DNA of 10,918 nucleotides, from assembly GCA_036271855.1 (NCBI GenBank), contig DATAZV010000377.1, positions 1 through 10,918 of the forward strand. The letters are read 5' to 3'. Under the pieces are notes generated by a model. That model was not told where the DNA came from. It saw only the letters and a list, made by a program, of their open reading frames with translations, and did not search any database. This stretch comes from JAQGMJ01 sp036271855 (lineage in GTDB: Bacteria; Pseudomonadota; Gammaproteobacteria; Burkholderiales; JAEUOS01). The translations under genes and the position numbers were made by a program. This document shows, in pieces, positions 1 to 6,937 of the stretch (positions are counted from its first letter, which is position 1; every line of letters starts with the position of its first letter).

Positions 1-1429
1 CACCATGGTGATCGTCTCCCACGACCGCGACTTTCTCGACGGCGTGGTCAACGTGATCGCCCACATCGACCAGAAAAAGCTCAAGCGCTACGCGGGCAAC
101 TATTCCGCCTTCGAGACCCAGCGCGCGGCGGCGGCGATCCTGACCCAATCGGCGCACGAGAAACAAAAACGCGAGCGCGACCACCTGCAGTCCTTCATCG
201 ACCGCTTCAAGGCCAAGGCCAGCAAGGCCAAGCAGGCACAAAGCCGGATGAAAATGCTGGCGCGGATGGAAGAGATGGCGCCACTGCATGCTTCGGCACC
301 CTTCTCTTTCGAGTTTCGCGAGCCGCTTTCCACCCCCAACCCGCTGCTGGTGATGGAGGAGGCGGACACCGGTTACACGCTGGACGCCGGCAGCGCCAGG
401 ATCATCGTCGGCGGCATCAACTTCTCGCTGCAAAGCGGCCAGCGCATCGGCCTGTTGGGGGTGAACGGCGCCGGCAAATCGACGGTGGTGAAAACCATCG
501 CCGATGAATTGCCGCTGATCAACGGCGTCGCCCGCTTCGGCAAGGGCCTGGTGATCGGCTACTTCGCCCAGCACCAGGTGGAGATGCTCAGGCACGACGA
601 GTCGCCGCTGTGGCATATGGTGAAACTCGCGCCGACGGTGCGCGAGCAGGAGCTGCGCAACTTCCTCGGCGGCTTCAACTTCCCCGGCGACATGGTGACG
701 AGTTCCATCGCTCCGTTCTCCGGCGGCGAAAAAGCGCGCCTGGCGCTGGCCCTGCTGGCCTGGCAGCGCCCCAACCTGCTGCTGCTGGACGAGCCGACCA
801 ACCACTTGGACCTGGAAACCCGCGAAGCGTTGACGGTTGCCCTGGCGCAGTTCGAAGGCACATTGGTGCTGGTCTCGCACGATCGCCATTTGCTGCGCGC
901 CACCACCGAGCAGTTCATGATCGTCGCCGACAACAAGCTGCAGCCTTTCGACGGCGACCTCGACGATTATCGCGACTGGCTGTTCAAGACCAAGCTGGCG
1001 GCCAAGGCCGATGGGGCAACGCCCTTGCCGACGGCAAAAGTAGCCACGCCGTACGCCGAAACACCGGCACCGCCGGTGGTAAAAGCAGCGCCGGCCCCGA
1101 AGACCGAGGCACCAGTTTCCACGGCCCAGCGCCAGGAGCAAAAGCGCGCCGAAGCGCAAGCGCGCCAGCAGCGCGCTGCCCAGACCAAGCCGCTGGAGAC
1201 GCGCATCAAGCGCATGGAAGAGCAAATGGCCAAGCTCAACACCAGAAAGCAGGCGGTGGATGCACGCATGACTGATCCGGCGATCTATGAAGAGGCGAAT
1301 AAGGAAGAACTGAAGTCGCTGGTGCTGGATCAGGCGTATATTGCGCGCGAACTCGAAGAACTCGAAGCCGAGTGGCTGGACAAACAGGCGGAACTGGAAA
1401 AATTGCTCGGGACGGCCGCCGCCTCCTGA
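1..1429 (+). CDS. yheS: ABC-F family ATPase YheS, 5' truncated by window edge
   Basis: This is the C-terminal part of an ABC-F ATPase, a cytosolic class that binds the ribosomal E site and helps stalled ribosomes. The frame is open to the first base (Thr codon at 2-4), so the gene starts outside the window. Numbering from the Met at 5, residues 5-9 are the end of the first ATPase domain (SHDRD). Residues 30-90 are the basic helical linker typical of ABC-F proteins. The second ATPase domain has Walker A at 152-159 (GVNGAGKS), signature SGGEK at 239-243, Walker B LLLLDEP at 258-264 and the switch SHDR at 291-294. A Pro/Ala-rich spacer (about 335-370) leads to a charged C-terminal coiled coil (about 376-470). 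Linker and domain-2 wording match E. coli YheS from memory (637 residues), so about 170 residues are missing. Uup is the alternative, but the linker and tail fit YheS better. Confidence 0.88.
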   Translation, partial: TMVIVSHDRDFLDGVVNVIAHIDQKKLKRYAGNYSAFETQRAAAAILTQSAHEKQKRERDHLQSFIDRFKAKASKAKQAQSRMKMLARMEEMAPLHASAPFSFEFREPLSTPNPLLVMEEADTGYTLDAGSARIIVGGINFSLQSGQRIGLLGVNGAGKSTVVKTIADELPLINGVARFGKGLVIGYFAQHQVEMLRHDESPLWHMVKLAPTVREQELRNFLGGFNFPGDMVTSSIAPFSGGEKARLALALLAWQRPNLLLLDEPTNHLDLETREALTVALAQFEGTLVLVSHDRHLLRATTEQFMIVADNKLQPFDGDLDDYRDWLFKTKLAAKADGATPLPTAKVATPYAETPAPPVVKAAPAPKTEAPVSTAQRQEQKRAEAQARQQRAAQTKPLETRIKRMEEQMAKLNTRKQAVDARMTDPAIYEEANKEELKSLVLDQAYIARELEELEAEWLDKQAELEKLLGTAAAS

Positions 1430-1443
1430 AGCAGCCATCGGCG

Positions 1444-1460
1444 GCCGGGGCTAGCCCGGC
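1444..1460 (+). repeat. Short GC-rich inverted repeat before the hydrolase RBS
   Basis: GCCGGG (1444-1449) and CCCGGC (1455-1460) are perfect complements around a 5-base loop. An alternative register gives the 10-base palindrome GGGCTAGCCC at 1448-1457. It lies between the yheS stop and the hydrolase RBS. No T-run follows, so it is not a classic terminator. It may slow read-through or stabilise the yheS end, or may be chance in GC-rich DNA. Confidence 0.4.
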
Positions 1461-1464
1461 ATGC

Positions 1465-1470
1465 AAGGAG
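1465..1470 (+). promoter_or_regulatory. Ribosome binding site that selects the GTG start at 1476
   Basis: AAGGAG lies five bases before GTG at 1476. The in-frame ATG at 1461 would put this strong site inside the coding region and has no comparable site upstream, so GTG is the better start. Confidence 0.7.
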
Positions 1471-1475
1471 CAAAC

Positions 1476-2336
1476 GTGGCGGAATTCGCAACCGTAGACG
1501 GGATCAGGACGCAGTACGAAATCAGCGGCAGCGGCCCGCCGCTGTTGCTGATGGCGCCCTCCGCTTTCGACGCATCGATCTCGCGCTGGCGCACGGCCGG
1601 GGTGTGGAAGGAACTGCGCCCCCTGGAGACCCTGGCCGAACATTTTCAGGTGATCGCCTATGACCGCCGCGAAGCGGGCCTTAGCCACGGGCGCCTGGAG
1701 CCGCTGACCTGGGAAGGCTACGCGCGCCACGCCAGGGAACTGCTGAACCATCTCGGCATCCAGAGCGCCCTGGTGCTGGGCGGCTGCATGGGCTGCTCGG
1801 TGGCGCTGGCCTTCGGCAGCGCCTACCCGCAAGCCTGCCGCGGCATGCTGTTGCACTGGCCGGTGGGCGGCTTTCGCTGGCTGCAAAAAGCGCACAGCGT
1901 TTTCGATACGCACAGCGCTTTTGTCCGGGAGTTCGGCCTGGCGGCGGTGGCCGAGCGCGCGGCAAATTCCGGCATGTTCTGGAACGATCCGCAAAGCGGC
2001 CCTTGGTCGGCAGCCATCGCCAACGACCCGGCTTTTCGGGCAGCCTTCGTCAAGCAGGACCTGAACAATTATCTGTCGCTGGTGGGCAAGATCAAGCAGC
2101 AATTGTTTCACGACACCATGCCTTCCGGCGTCTCCGGCGAGCAGTTGCTGGCCATGCAGCCGCCGGCGTACGTCATGCCCGGCAACGATCCATCCCATTC
2201 GCTCTCCAGCGCCCACGTCTTGCGCGAACTGCTGCCGCGGGTGCAAATGGCCGAAGCCTTGCCGCCGGCGCAGACCCCGGACCTGGTGCGCCAGTGGATC
2301 GTCGATTCGGGCAAGGCGGCGTGGAACGCCGCCTAG
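1476..2336 (+). CDS. Alpha/beta hydrolase with a cysteine in the nucleophile elbow
   Basis: This is a 286-residue alpha/beta hydrolase fold protein, apparently cytosolic, as no signal peptide is visible. GTG at 1476 is chosen over ATG at 1461 because AAGGAG sits five bases before it. Residues from about 16 (SGSGPPLLLMAPS) form the first core strand and oxyanion-hole loop. The strand turn YDRREAGLS lies at 62-70. The elbow GGCMGC at 102-107 puts Cys104 where most relatives have Ser, as in dienelactone hydrolases. The late acid and base are probably Asp238 and His241 in PGNDPSH. The usual C-terminal GH motif is absent. The gene starts 46 bases after yheS on the same strand and may be cotranscribed with it. 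Its substrate is unknown; ester or C-C bond hydrolysis are both possible. The fold is confident, the catalytic assignment is inferred. Confidence 0.85.
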   Translation: MAEFATVDGIRTQYEISGSGPPLLLMAPSAFDASISRWRTAGVWKELRPLETLAEHFQVIAYDRREAGLSHGRLEPLTWEGYARHARELLNHLGIQSALVLGGCMGCSVALAFGSAYPQACRGMLLHWPVGGFRWLQKAHSVFDTHSAFVREFGLAAVAERAANSGMFWNDPQSGPWSAAIANDPAFRAAFVKQDLNNYLSLVGKIKQQLFHDTMPSGVSGEQLLAMQPPAYVMPGNDPSHSLSSAHVLRELLPRVQMAEALPPAQTPDLVRQWIVDSGKAAWNAA

Positions 2337-2339
2337 GGA

Positions 2340-3944
2340 TCAGGCGGCGATGCCCTGCGACGACAGGTACTCGTCGTAGGTGCCGGAGAAGTCGGTGATC
2401 TTGCCGCCTTCCCTGATTTCGATGATGCGGTTGGCCAGGCCGTTGACGAACTCGCGGTCGTGCGAGACGAAGATCATGGTGCCGGGATATTTCTCCAGGC
2501 CGATCTGCAGCGACTCGATCGACTCCATGTCCATATGGTTGGTCGGCTCGTCCAGCAGCAGCACGTTGGAGCGTCCCAGCATCAGCTTGCCGTAGAGCAT
2601 GCGGTTTTTTTCGCCGCCCGAGAGCACCTTCACGGTCTTTTTCAGGTCGTCGCCGGAGAACAACAGGCGGCCCAGGGTGCTGCGCACGATCTGGTCGTCG
2701 TCGCTCGCGGCCTTCCAGTAGCTCATCCAGGTGGCGAGGTCCATGTCATCGGCGAACTCGGCCTGCGGGTCCTGCGGCATGTAGCCGACTTTGGCATTTT
2801 CCGCCCACTTGACGCGCCCCTTGCCCGGGTCGAGGTCGCCGGAGAACAGGCGCATCAGCGTGGTCTTGCCGATGCCGTTGGCGCCGATGATGGCGACGCG
2901 CTCGCCGGCCTCGATGTTGAAGGTCAGCTTGTCGATCACCGGGGCGGGCGCACCGGGGTAGGTGAAGCTGAGGTTTTCGACTTCCATCGCCAGGCGATAA
3001 AGTTTCTTATCTTCCTCGAAGCGGATGAAGGGATTCTGCCGCGAAGAGGGCTTCATGTCCTCGACCTTGATCTTTTCGATCTGCTTGGCGCGCGAGGTGG
3101 CCTGGCGCGCCTTCGACTTGTTGGCCGAGAAGCGGCGCACGAAGTCCTGCAGGTCGGCGATGCGCTCCTTGGCCTTGTTGTTGGCGGCCGAGACCAGGGC
3201 GCGCGCCTGGGTCGAGGCGAGCATGTAGTCGTCGTAGTTGCCGGGGTAGACAGTGAGCTTGCCGTAGTCCAGGTCGGCCATGTGGGTGCACACCTGGTTG
3301 AGGAAGTGGCGGTCGTGACTGATGATCACCATGGTGCTGTCGTAGGCGTTGAGCACGTCTTCCAGCCAGCGGATGGAGTTGATGTCCAGGTTGTTGGTCG
3401 GCTCGTCGAGCAGCAGCACATCGGGCTTGGAAAACAGGGCCTGGGCCAGCAACACGCGCAGCTTCCAGCCGGGCGCGACTTCGCGCATCGGGCCGTTGTG
3501 GAATTTCTCTTCCACCCCCGCGCCCGACAACAACGCAGCGGCACGCGCCTCGGCTTCGTAGCCGCCGTACTCGGCGTACTTGGATTCCAGGTCGGCGGCT
3601 TTCATGTAGTCATCGTCGGTGGCGTCCGGGTTGGCGTAGATGGCGTCGCGGTCTTTCATTGCCTGCCACATTTCCACATGGCCCTGCATCACCACGTCGA
3701 GCACGCGCTCGTCTTCATAGGCGAACTGGTTCTGGTTCAATTTGCCCAGGCGCATGCCGGAAGCCAGCATCACCTCGCCGCCGGAAGGCTCAAGGTCGCG
3801 GCCGAGGATTTTCATCAGCGTGGACTTGCCGCAGCCGTTGGCGCCGATCAGGCCATAGCGGTTGCCGTCGGCGAACTTGACGGTGACATTTTCGAACAGC
3901 GGCTTGGCGCCGAACTGGATACTGATGTTGGCAGTGGAAAGCAT
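2340..3944 (-). CDS. ybiT: ABC-F family ATPase YbiT
   Basis: This 534-residue protein has two ABC ATPase domains and belongs to the ABC-F ribosome-associated translation factors. Domain 1 has Walker A GANGCGKS at 34-41 and Walker B VLLLDEP at 176-182. Its signature region reads VAPGWKLR (156-163), a degenerate form also seen in E. coli YbiT. The linker, about 240-305, is basic and helical. Domain 2 has Walker A GANGIGKT at 354-361, signature LSGGEKNR at 441-448 and Walker B at 461-467. SHDR switch motifs are at 209-212 and 494-497. Length and wording match E. coli YbiT (530 residues), including the MLS-type start and the SxGI-type end. ATG at 3944 is chosen over in-frame ATG at 4034 because YbiT homology begins there; only a weak GGGA lies upstream. 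The stop is three bases from that of the converging hydrolase. It is not EttA or Uup, judging by linker and tail. Confidence 0.95.
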   Translation of the reverse strand: MLSTANISIQFGAKPLFENVTVKFADGNRYGLIGANGCGKSTLMKILGRDLEPSGGEVMLASGMRLGKLNQNQFAYEDERVLDVVMQGHVEMWQAMKDRDAIYANPDATDDDYMKAADLESKYAEYGGYEAEARAAALLSGAGVEEKFHNGPMREVAPGWKLRVLLAQALFSKPDVLLLDEPTNNLDINSIRWLEDVLNAYDSTMVIISHDRHFLNQVCTHMADLDYGKLTVYPGNYDDYMLASTQARALVSAANNKAKERIADLQDFVRRFSANKSKARQATSRAKQIEKIKVEDMKPSSRQNPFIRFEEDKKLYRLAMEVENLSFTYPGAPAPVIDKLTFNIEAGERVAIIGANGIGKTTLMRLFSGDLDPGKGRVKWAENAKVGYMPQDPQAEFADDMDLATWMSYWKAASDDDQIVRSTLGRLLFSGDDLKKTVKVLSGGEKNRMLYGKLMLGRSNVLLLDEPTNHMDMESIESLQIGLEKYPGTMIFVSHDREFVNGLANRIIEIREGGKITDFSGTYDEYLSSQGIAA

Positions 3945-3991
3945 GGAAACGATAAATCCCAGGGTGAACCGATTAAAAGTGCGTCCGCTGC

Positions 3992-4010
3992 CGGTGCATT
4001 TCAAGCACCG
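3992..4010 (-). repeat. Inverted repeat in the ybiT leader
   Basis: CGGTGC (3992-3997) and GCACCG (4005-4010) form a perfect 6-bp inverted repeat with a 7-base AT-rich centre. It lies about 50 bases before the ybiT start. It could be an operator half-site pair or a leader hairpin. No convincing -35/-10 pair was found in the 193 bases between the acetyltransferase gene and ybiT, so the context is unsettled. Confidence 0.35.
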
Positions 4011-4137
4011 CCAGCCTATAGGGCGGAAAAACACGCTGCGGGAGGCGGGTCGACGGGTCGCAATCGGTCCCGGACTGCCAAGGGAGCGATGTTAACGGAA
4101 ATGCGGCGCCAGCACCCCGGTCAGGCGCTGCCGGCGC

Positions 4138-4689
4138 TCAGGCCCGGTTGCCGCTGATCTCGCGGTCCGGCGGCAATGTGGAGTCGCTCTCGCCGATGGC
4201 CCGCTGCATGTAAACACTGTCGACCCAGCGGCCGAATTTGAATCCTACCGCCTTCATCACCCCCACCGGCGCAAACCCGCAGGCGGCGTGCAGCTTGATC
4301 GACGCCTGGTTGGCGCTGTCGCCGATCACCGCGATCAACTGGCGGGCGCCGACCTTCTCGCAGCCCTCGATCAGCGCCTGCATCAGCGACTTGCCGACCC
4401 CGCGCCCGCCGTAGTCCTTGTGGATGTAGACCGAATTCTCCAGCGTGTGGCGGTAGGCCGGGCGCGCGCGGTACAGGCTGGCGTAGGCATAGCCCACCAC
4501 CTTGCCCTCGTACTCGGCCACCAGGTAGGGGAAATTCTTGCCGATCACGTCGGCGCGGCGCTTGGCGATTTCGTCGGCCGAAGGCGCCAGCAGCTCGAAC
4601 GAAGCCAGCCCGTTGAGCACGTGGTAGCCGTAGATTTCGGCAATCGCCGCGACGTCGCCGGCCTTGGAGGGTCGTATGGTAGGTGACAT
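4138..4689 (-). CDS. GNAT N-acetyltransferase, phosphinothricin acetyltransferase-like (PAT/MnaT family)
   Basis: This 183-residue cytosolic enzyme is a GNAT acetyltransferase that would move acetyl from acetyl-CoA to the amino group of a small substrate. Its wording fits the phosphinothricin acetyltransferase/methionine-derivative acetyltransferase (MnaT, YncA) group: IRPSKAGDVAAIAEIYGYHV at 5-24, ENSVYIHKDYGGRGVGKSLM at 84-103 and ASIKLHAACGF at 129-139. The acetyl-CoA loop is GGRGVGKS at 94-101. Glu84 and His134 occupy positions matching the proposed catalytic pair in Bar-type enzymes. The last 18 residues or so are a polar tail beyond the usual domain end. An AGGT site seven bases before ATG supports the start. 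It lies downstream of trpS behind a 214-base gap and upstream of ybiT by 193 bases, so it is probably its own unit. The true substrate (methionine sulfoximine, aromatic amino acids or others) cannot be read from sequence. Confidence 0.9.
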   Translation of the reverse strand: MSPTIRPSKAGDVAAIAEIYGYHVLNGLASFELLAPSADEIAKRRADVIGKNFPYLVAEYEGKVVGYAYASLYRARPAYRHTLENSVYIHKDYGGRGVGKSLMQALIEGCEKVGARQLIAVIGDSANQASIKLHAACGFAPVGVMKAVGFKFGRWVDSVYMQRAIGESDSTLPPDREISGNRA

Positions 4690-4773
4690 TGATCTGACCT
4701 AACGCTTTCCAGCCCCGATCGTTGTCATCGTGCCGCTTATGTTGTTCTTAATCAATATAAATGACCAGAAATC

Positions 4774-4795
4774 GGCAAGGTGTTGCGTCCTTGCC
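4774..4795 (-). repeat. Perfect 7-bp inverted repeat between trpS and the GNAT gene
   Basis: GGCAAGG (4774-4780) and CCTTGCC (4789-4795) flank an 8-base loop. On the minus strand it lies after trpS and before the AT-rich stretch leading to the acetyltransferase gene, followed by GATTTCTGG rather than a clean T-run. It may be a weak terminator of the trpS transcript or an operator upstream of the acetyltransferase promoter region. No strong -35/-10 pair was found in the AT-rich stretch 4740-4772. Confidence 0.45.
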
Positions 4796-4826
4796 ACCCG
4801 GCCCCGGACAAAGCGGGACAAGGGAT

Positions 4827-4902
4827 AAAAATCAGCCGCCACGCGACGCTCGCCGGGACAACCGCTGCGCCGCATTCACGCATTCAAAAGGTGCAGGCGG
4901 CT
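4827..4902 (-). terminator. Possible trpS terminator: long-range stem followed by five T
   Basis: Read on the minus strand directly after the trpS stop, AGCCGCC (complement of 4896-4902) can pair with GGCGGCT (complement of 4834-4840). The stem is seven bp, encloses about 55 bases with smaller internal stems such as GCGA-GCG-TCGC, and is followed by GATTTTTATC. The T-run (4827-4831) after a GC stem suits intrinsic termination, but the large loop is atypical, so this is tentative. Confidence 0.35.
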
Positions 4903-4903
4903 A

Positions 4904-6106
4904 TCAGGTCTCCCCCAGGCCCATCGCGGCGCGCACGTCGCGCATGGTCTCGTCGGCCAGCTTGCCGGCCTTTTCGCAGCCGTCTTCGAGGATGTTCTTC
5001 ACCAGGGTCGGGTCGTCGAGGTATTTTTGCGCGCGCTCGAACATCGGCGCCTGCTCGCGGATCACCGCGTCGATCACCGGCTGCTTGCACTCCAGGCAGC
5101 CGATCCCCGCCGTGGTGCATCCCTGGCGCGCCCAAGCGCGGGTGGCATCATCCGAATAGACCTGGTGCAACTGCCATACGGGACACTTCGCGGGGTCCCC
5201 TGGATCATTGCGCCGCACCCGCGCCGGGTCGGTCGGCATGGTGCGGATTTTCTTTTCCACGCTCTTCGGGTCTTCGCGCAGGGCGATGGTGTTGCCGTAG
5301 GACTTGGACATTTTCTGCCCGTCCAGGCCCGGCATGCGCGAAGCTTCCGTCAACAGCGCCCTGGGCTCGACCAGGATGATCTTGCCGCCGCCTTCGAGAT
5401 AGCCGAACAGGCGCTCGCGGTCGCCCATCGAAAGGTTCTGCGCCTCGGCCAGCAGCGCGCGCCCGGCTTCGAGCGCGTCGGCGGCGCCCTGCTCCTGGTA
5501 CTTGACGCGCAGCTCGGTGTAGAGCTTGGCGCGCTTGCTGCCGAGCTTTTTCACCGCGTCCTGCGCCTTTTGCTCGTAGCCCGGCTCCTTGCCGTACAGG
5601 TGGTTGAAGCGCCGCGCCACTTCGCGGGTGAATTCGACGTGCGGCACCTGGTCTTCACCCACCGGCACGTGCTCGGCGCGGTAGATCAGGATGTCGGCCG
5701 CCTGCAGCAGCGGATAACCAAGAAAACCGTAGGTGGTCAGGTCTTTCTCGGAAAGCTTTTCCTGCTGGTCCTTGTAGGTCGGCACGCGTTCCAGCCAGGA
5801 CAGCGGCGCCATCATCGACAGCAGCAGGTGCAACTCGGCGTGCTGCGGCACCCGGCTCTGGACGAAAAGAGTTGACTGAGACGGGTCTACTCCCGACGCC
5901 AGCCAGTCGATCACCATCTCGTGGGTGTTGGCGCCGATCACCTGCACGTCGTCGTAATGCGTAGTGAGCGCGTGCCAGTCGGCGACGAAAAACAGGCAGG
6001 GAAATTCGTTCTGCAGCCTGATCCAGTTTTTCAGCACCCCGTGAAAGTGGCCCAGGTGCAGGGCGCCGGTGGGGCGCATGCCGGAAAGTACGCGTTCGGC
6101 GAACAT
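4904..6106 (-). CDS. trpS: Tryptophanyl-tRNA synthetase
   Basis: TrpS charges tRNA-Trp with tryptophan using ATP in the cytosol. This is a class I synthetase with the HIGH-type motif PTGALHLGH at 12-20 and KMSKS at 265-269. At 400 residues it is longer than E. coli TrpS (334). Part of the excess lies at about 175-245, between the Rossmann core and the KMSKS loop. Cys308, Cys330, Cys337 and Cys340 form C-x21-C-x6-C-x2-C, close to the C-x22-C-x6-C-x2-C motif that binds a 4Fe-4S cluster in Thermotoga TrpRS. ATG at 6106 is chosen because related proteins begin MFA-RVLSGMRPTG, as I recall them. An in-frame GTG at 6124 would add six residues. Neither has a Shine-Dalgarno sequence. The gene follows yciO, with a likely promoter of its own at 6197-6205. 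Confidence 0.96.
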   Translation of the reverse strand: MFAERVLSGMRPTGALHLGHFHGVLKNWIRLQNEFPCLFFVADWHALTTHYDDVQVIGANTHEMVIDWLASGVDPSQSTLFVQSRVPQHAELHLLLSMMAPLSWLERVPTYKDQQEKLSEKDLTTYGFLGYPLLQAADILIYRAEHVPVGEDQVPHVEFTREVARRFNHLYGKEPGYEQKAQDAVKKLGSKRAKLYTELRVKYQEQGAADALEAGRALLAEAQNLSMGDRERLFGYLEGGGKIILVEPRALLTEASRMPGLDGQKMSKSYGNTIALREDPKSVEKKIRTMPTDPARVRRNDPGDPAKCPVWQLHQVYSDDATRAWARQGCTTAGIGCLECKQPVIDAVIREQAPMFERAQKYLDDPTLVKNILEDGCEKAGKLADETMRDVRAAMGLGET

Positions 6107-6196
6107 AGATGATTTTGGCCGCACAGGAGGCGGCGCGAAAAAGGCGAATCGAAAAGCGCGGCAACTCAGCGCGCCATGTGATGCACGAAGGGCCGC

Positions 6197-6205
6197 ATTC
6201 TACCA
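6197..6205 (-). promoter_or_regulatory. Likely extended -10 promoter of trpS
   Basis: The minus strand reads TGGTAGAAT, which is a TGn extension plus TAGAAT (five of six bases of TATAAT). It lies in the 133-base gap after yciO, about 90 bases before the trpS ATG. No good -35 hexamer is seen at 16-18 bp, which is tolerated by extended -10 promoters. It would give trpS expression independent of yciO. Confidence 0.5.
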
Positions 6206-6239
6206 AATCGCCCCTGTAGTCCGCGGCACCCGGTCCGTT

Positions 6240-6875
6240 TCAGTCCGCCAGGGACAAGCCCAGGGGTTCCAGCTCGCCGGCGCCGGCGCGGATCAGCACC
6301 GGTGCCGCCCCCGTCAGGTCGACCACCGTGGTCGGCGTCAGGCCGCAGGCACCGCCGTCGATGATCAGGTCCACCTGCTTTTCCAGGCGCGCGCGGATTT
6401 CCTCGGCGTCGTTCAGCGGGTCGTCCAGGTCCGGCAGCAGCAAGGTGGTGGACAGCATCGGCTCGCCCAGTTCCTCCAGCAGGCATTGCGCCACCACGTG
6501 CTCCGGCACGCGCAGGCCGATGGTGCGGCGGCGCGGATGCGCCAGGCGCCGCGGCACTTCGCGGCTGGCCTCGAGCAAAAAGGTGTAAGGCCCCGGCGTG
6601 GCGCTCTTCAGCAGCCGGTACTGGGCGTTGTCCACCTTGGCAAAATTCGCGATCTCGGAAAGATCGCGGCACACCAGGGTGAAATGATGGTTGTCGTCGA
6701 CCTGGCGGATGCGCCGCAGGCGCTCGGCCGCCGCCTTGTCCCCGATGTGGCAACCCAGGGCGTAGCAGGAGTCGGTGGGATAGACGATCACGCCGCCGGC
6801 GCGCACGATTTCCGCCGCCTGCTTGATCAGGCGCGGCTGCGGGTTCAGCGGATGGAGGGAAAAGAACTGGCTCAT
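6240..6875 (-). CDS. yciO: YciO protein of the YrdC/Sua5 (TsaC-like) family
   Basis: This 211-residue protein has the YrdC-like fold used by TsaC/Sua5 to make threonylcarbamoyl-AMP for the t6A modification of tRNA. Its wording matches E. coli YciO nearly end to end: MSQFFSLHP at 1-9, GGVIVYPTDSCYALGC at 28-43, TIGLRVPEH at 118-126, GEPMLSTTLLLP at 137-148 and LEKQVDLIIDGG at 164-175. YciO is a distinct branch, and as I recall it does not replace TsaC, so the automatic label of threonylcarbamoyl-AMP synthase should be treated as family-level only. The start at 6875 follows from the YciO N-terminus. The longer open frame to 7262 overlaps the PHP gene in another frame and is rejected. No Shine-Dalgarno precedes the ATG; instead a strong hairpin ends five bases before it. 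It lies 62 bases after the PHP gene, the pairing also found in E. coli. Confidence 0.93.
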   Translation of the reverse strand: MSQFFSLHPLNPQPRLIKQAAEIVRAGGVIVYPTDSCYALGCHIGDKAAAERLRRIRQVDDNHHFTLVCRDLSEIANFAKVDNAQYRLLKSATPGPYTFLLEASREVPRRLAHPRRRTIGLRVPEHVVAQCLLEELGEPMLSTTLLLPDLDDPLNDAEEIRARLEKQVDLIIDGGACGLTPTTVVDLTGAAPVLIRAGAGELEPLGLSLAD

Positions 6876-6880
6876 GGTGC

Positions 6881-6906
6881 GGCCGGGAGTGTACGACTCT
6901 CCGGCC
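6881..6906 (-). promoter_or_regulatory. Bulged hairpin over the yciO ribosome-binding region
   Basis: The minus strand folds as GGCCGG, bulged A, GAGT, loop CGTAC, ACTC, CCGGCC: ten base pairs with one bulge. It ends five bases before the yciO ATG, exactly where a Shine-Dalgarno site would be expected, and no such site is present. It could limit translation of yciO or separate it from the upstream PHP gene. There is no T-run, so a terminator is unlikely. Confidence 0.5.
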
Positions 6907-6937
6907 AAGTCCGTTGTTGTTATTTTGACCGCGCCGC

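Noticed and set aside
1886..1922. AAAAGCGC...GCGCTTTT inverted repeat and a 9-base direct repeat (CGCACAGCG) inside the first hydrolase gene
   Set aside because: It lies within a well-supported coding region, the loop is 21 bases, and the direct repeat is in phase and encodes a short Ala/Thr-His-Ser repeat; it is probably incidental.
1236..2246. Minus-strand open frame opposite the first hydrolase
   Set aside because: The plus-strand frame has an RBS, an alpha/beta hydrolase pattern and a nucleophile elbow; the minus frame is low-complexity shadow.
156..3480. Degenerate signature motif in the first ATPase domain of YbiT as a sign of inactivation (gene region 3456-3479)
   Set aside because: E. 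coli YbiT, as recalled, has the same APGWKLR wording, so it is a family trait and not damage.
3945..4034. N-terminal extension of ybiT to ATG at 4034
   Set aside because: The extra 30 residues have no counterpart in YbiT; the family start is at 3944.
2460..4157. Long plus-strand open frame of 565 codons opposite ybiT
   Set aside because: It is the mirror of ybiT in GC-rich DNA: Val/His/Leu/Gly-rich, with no domain motifs, while the minus strand has clear ABC-F motifs.
4761..5159. Plus-strand open frame across the trpS end and the intergenic gap
   Set aside because: It overlaps trpS, has no RBS and no recognisable domain.
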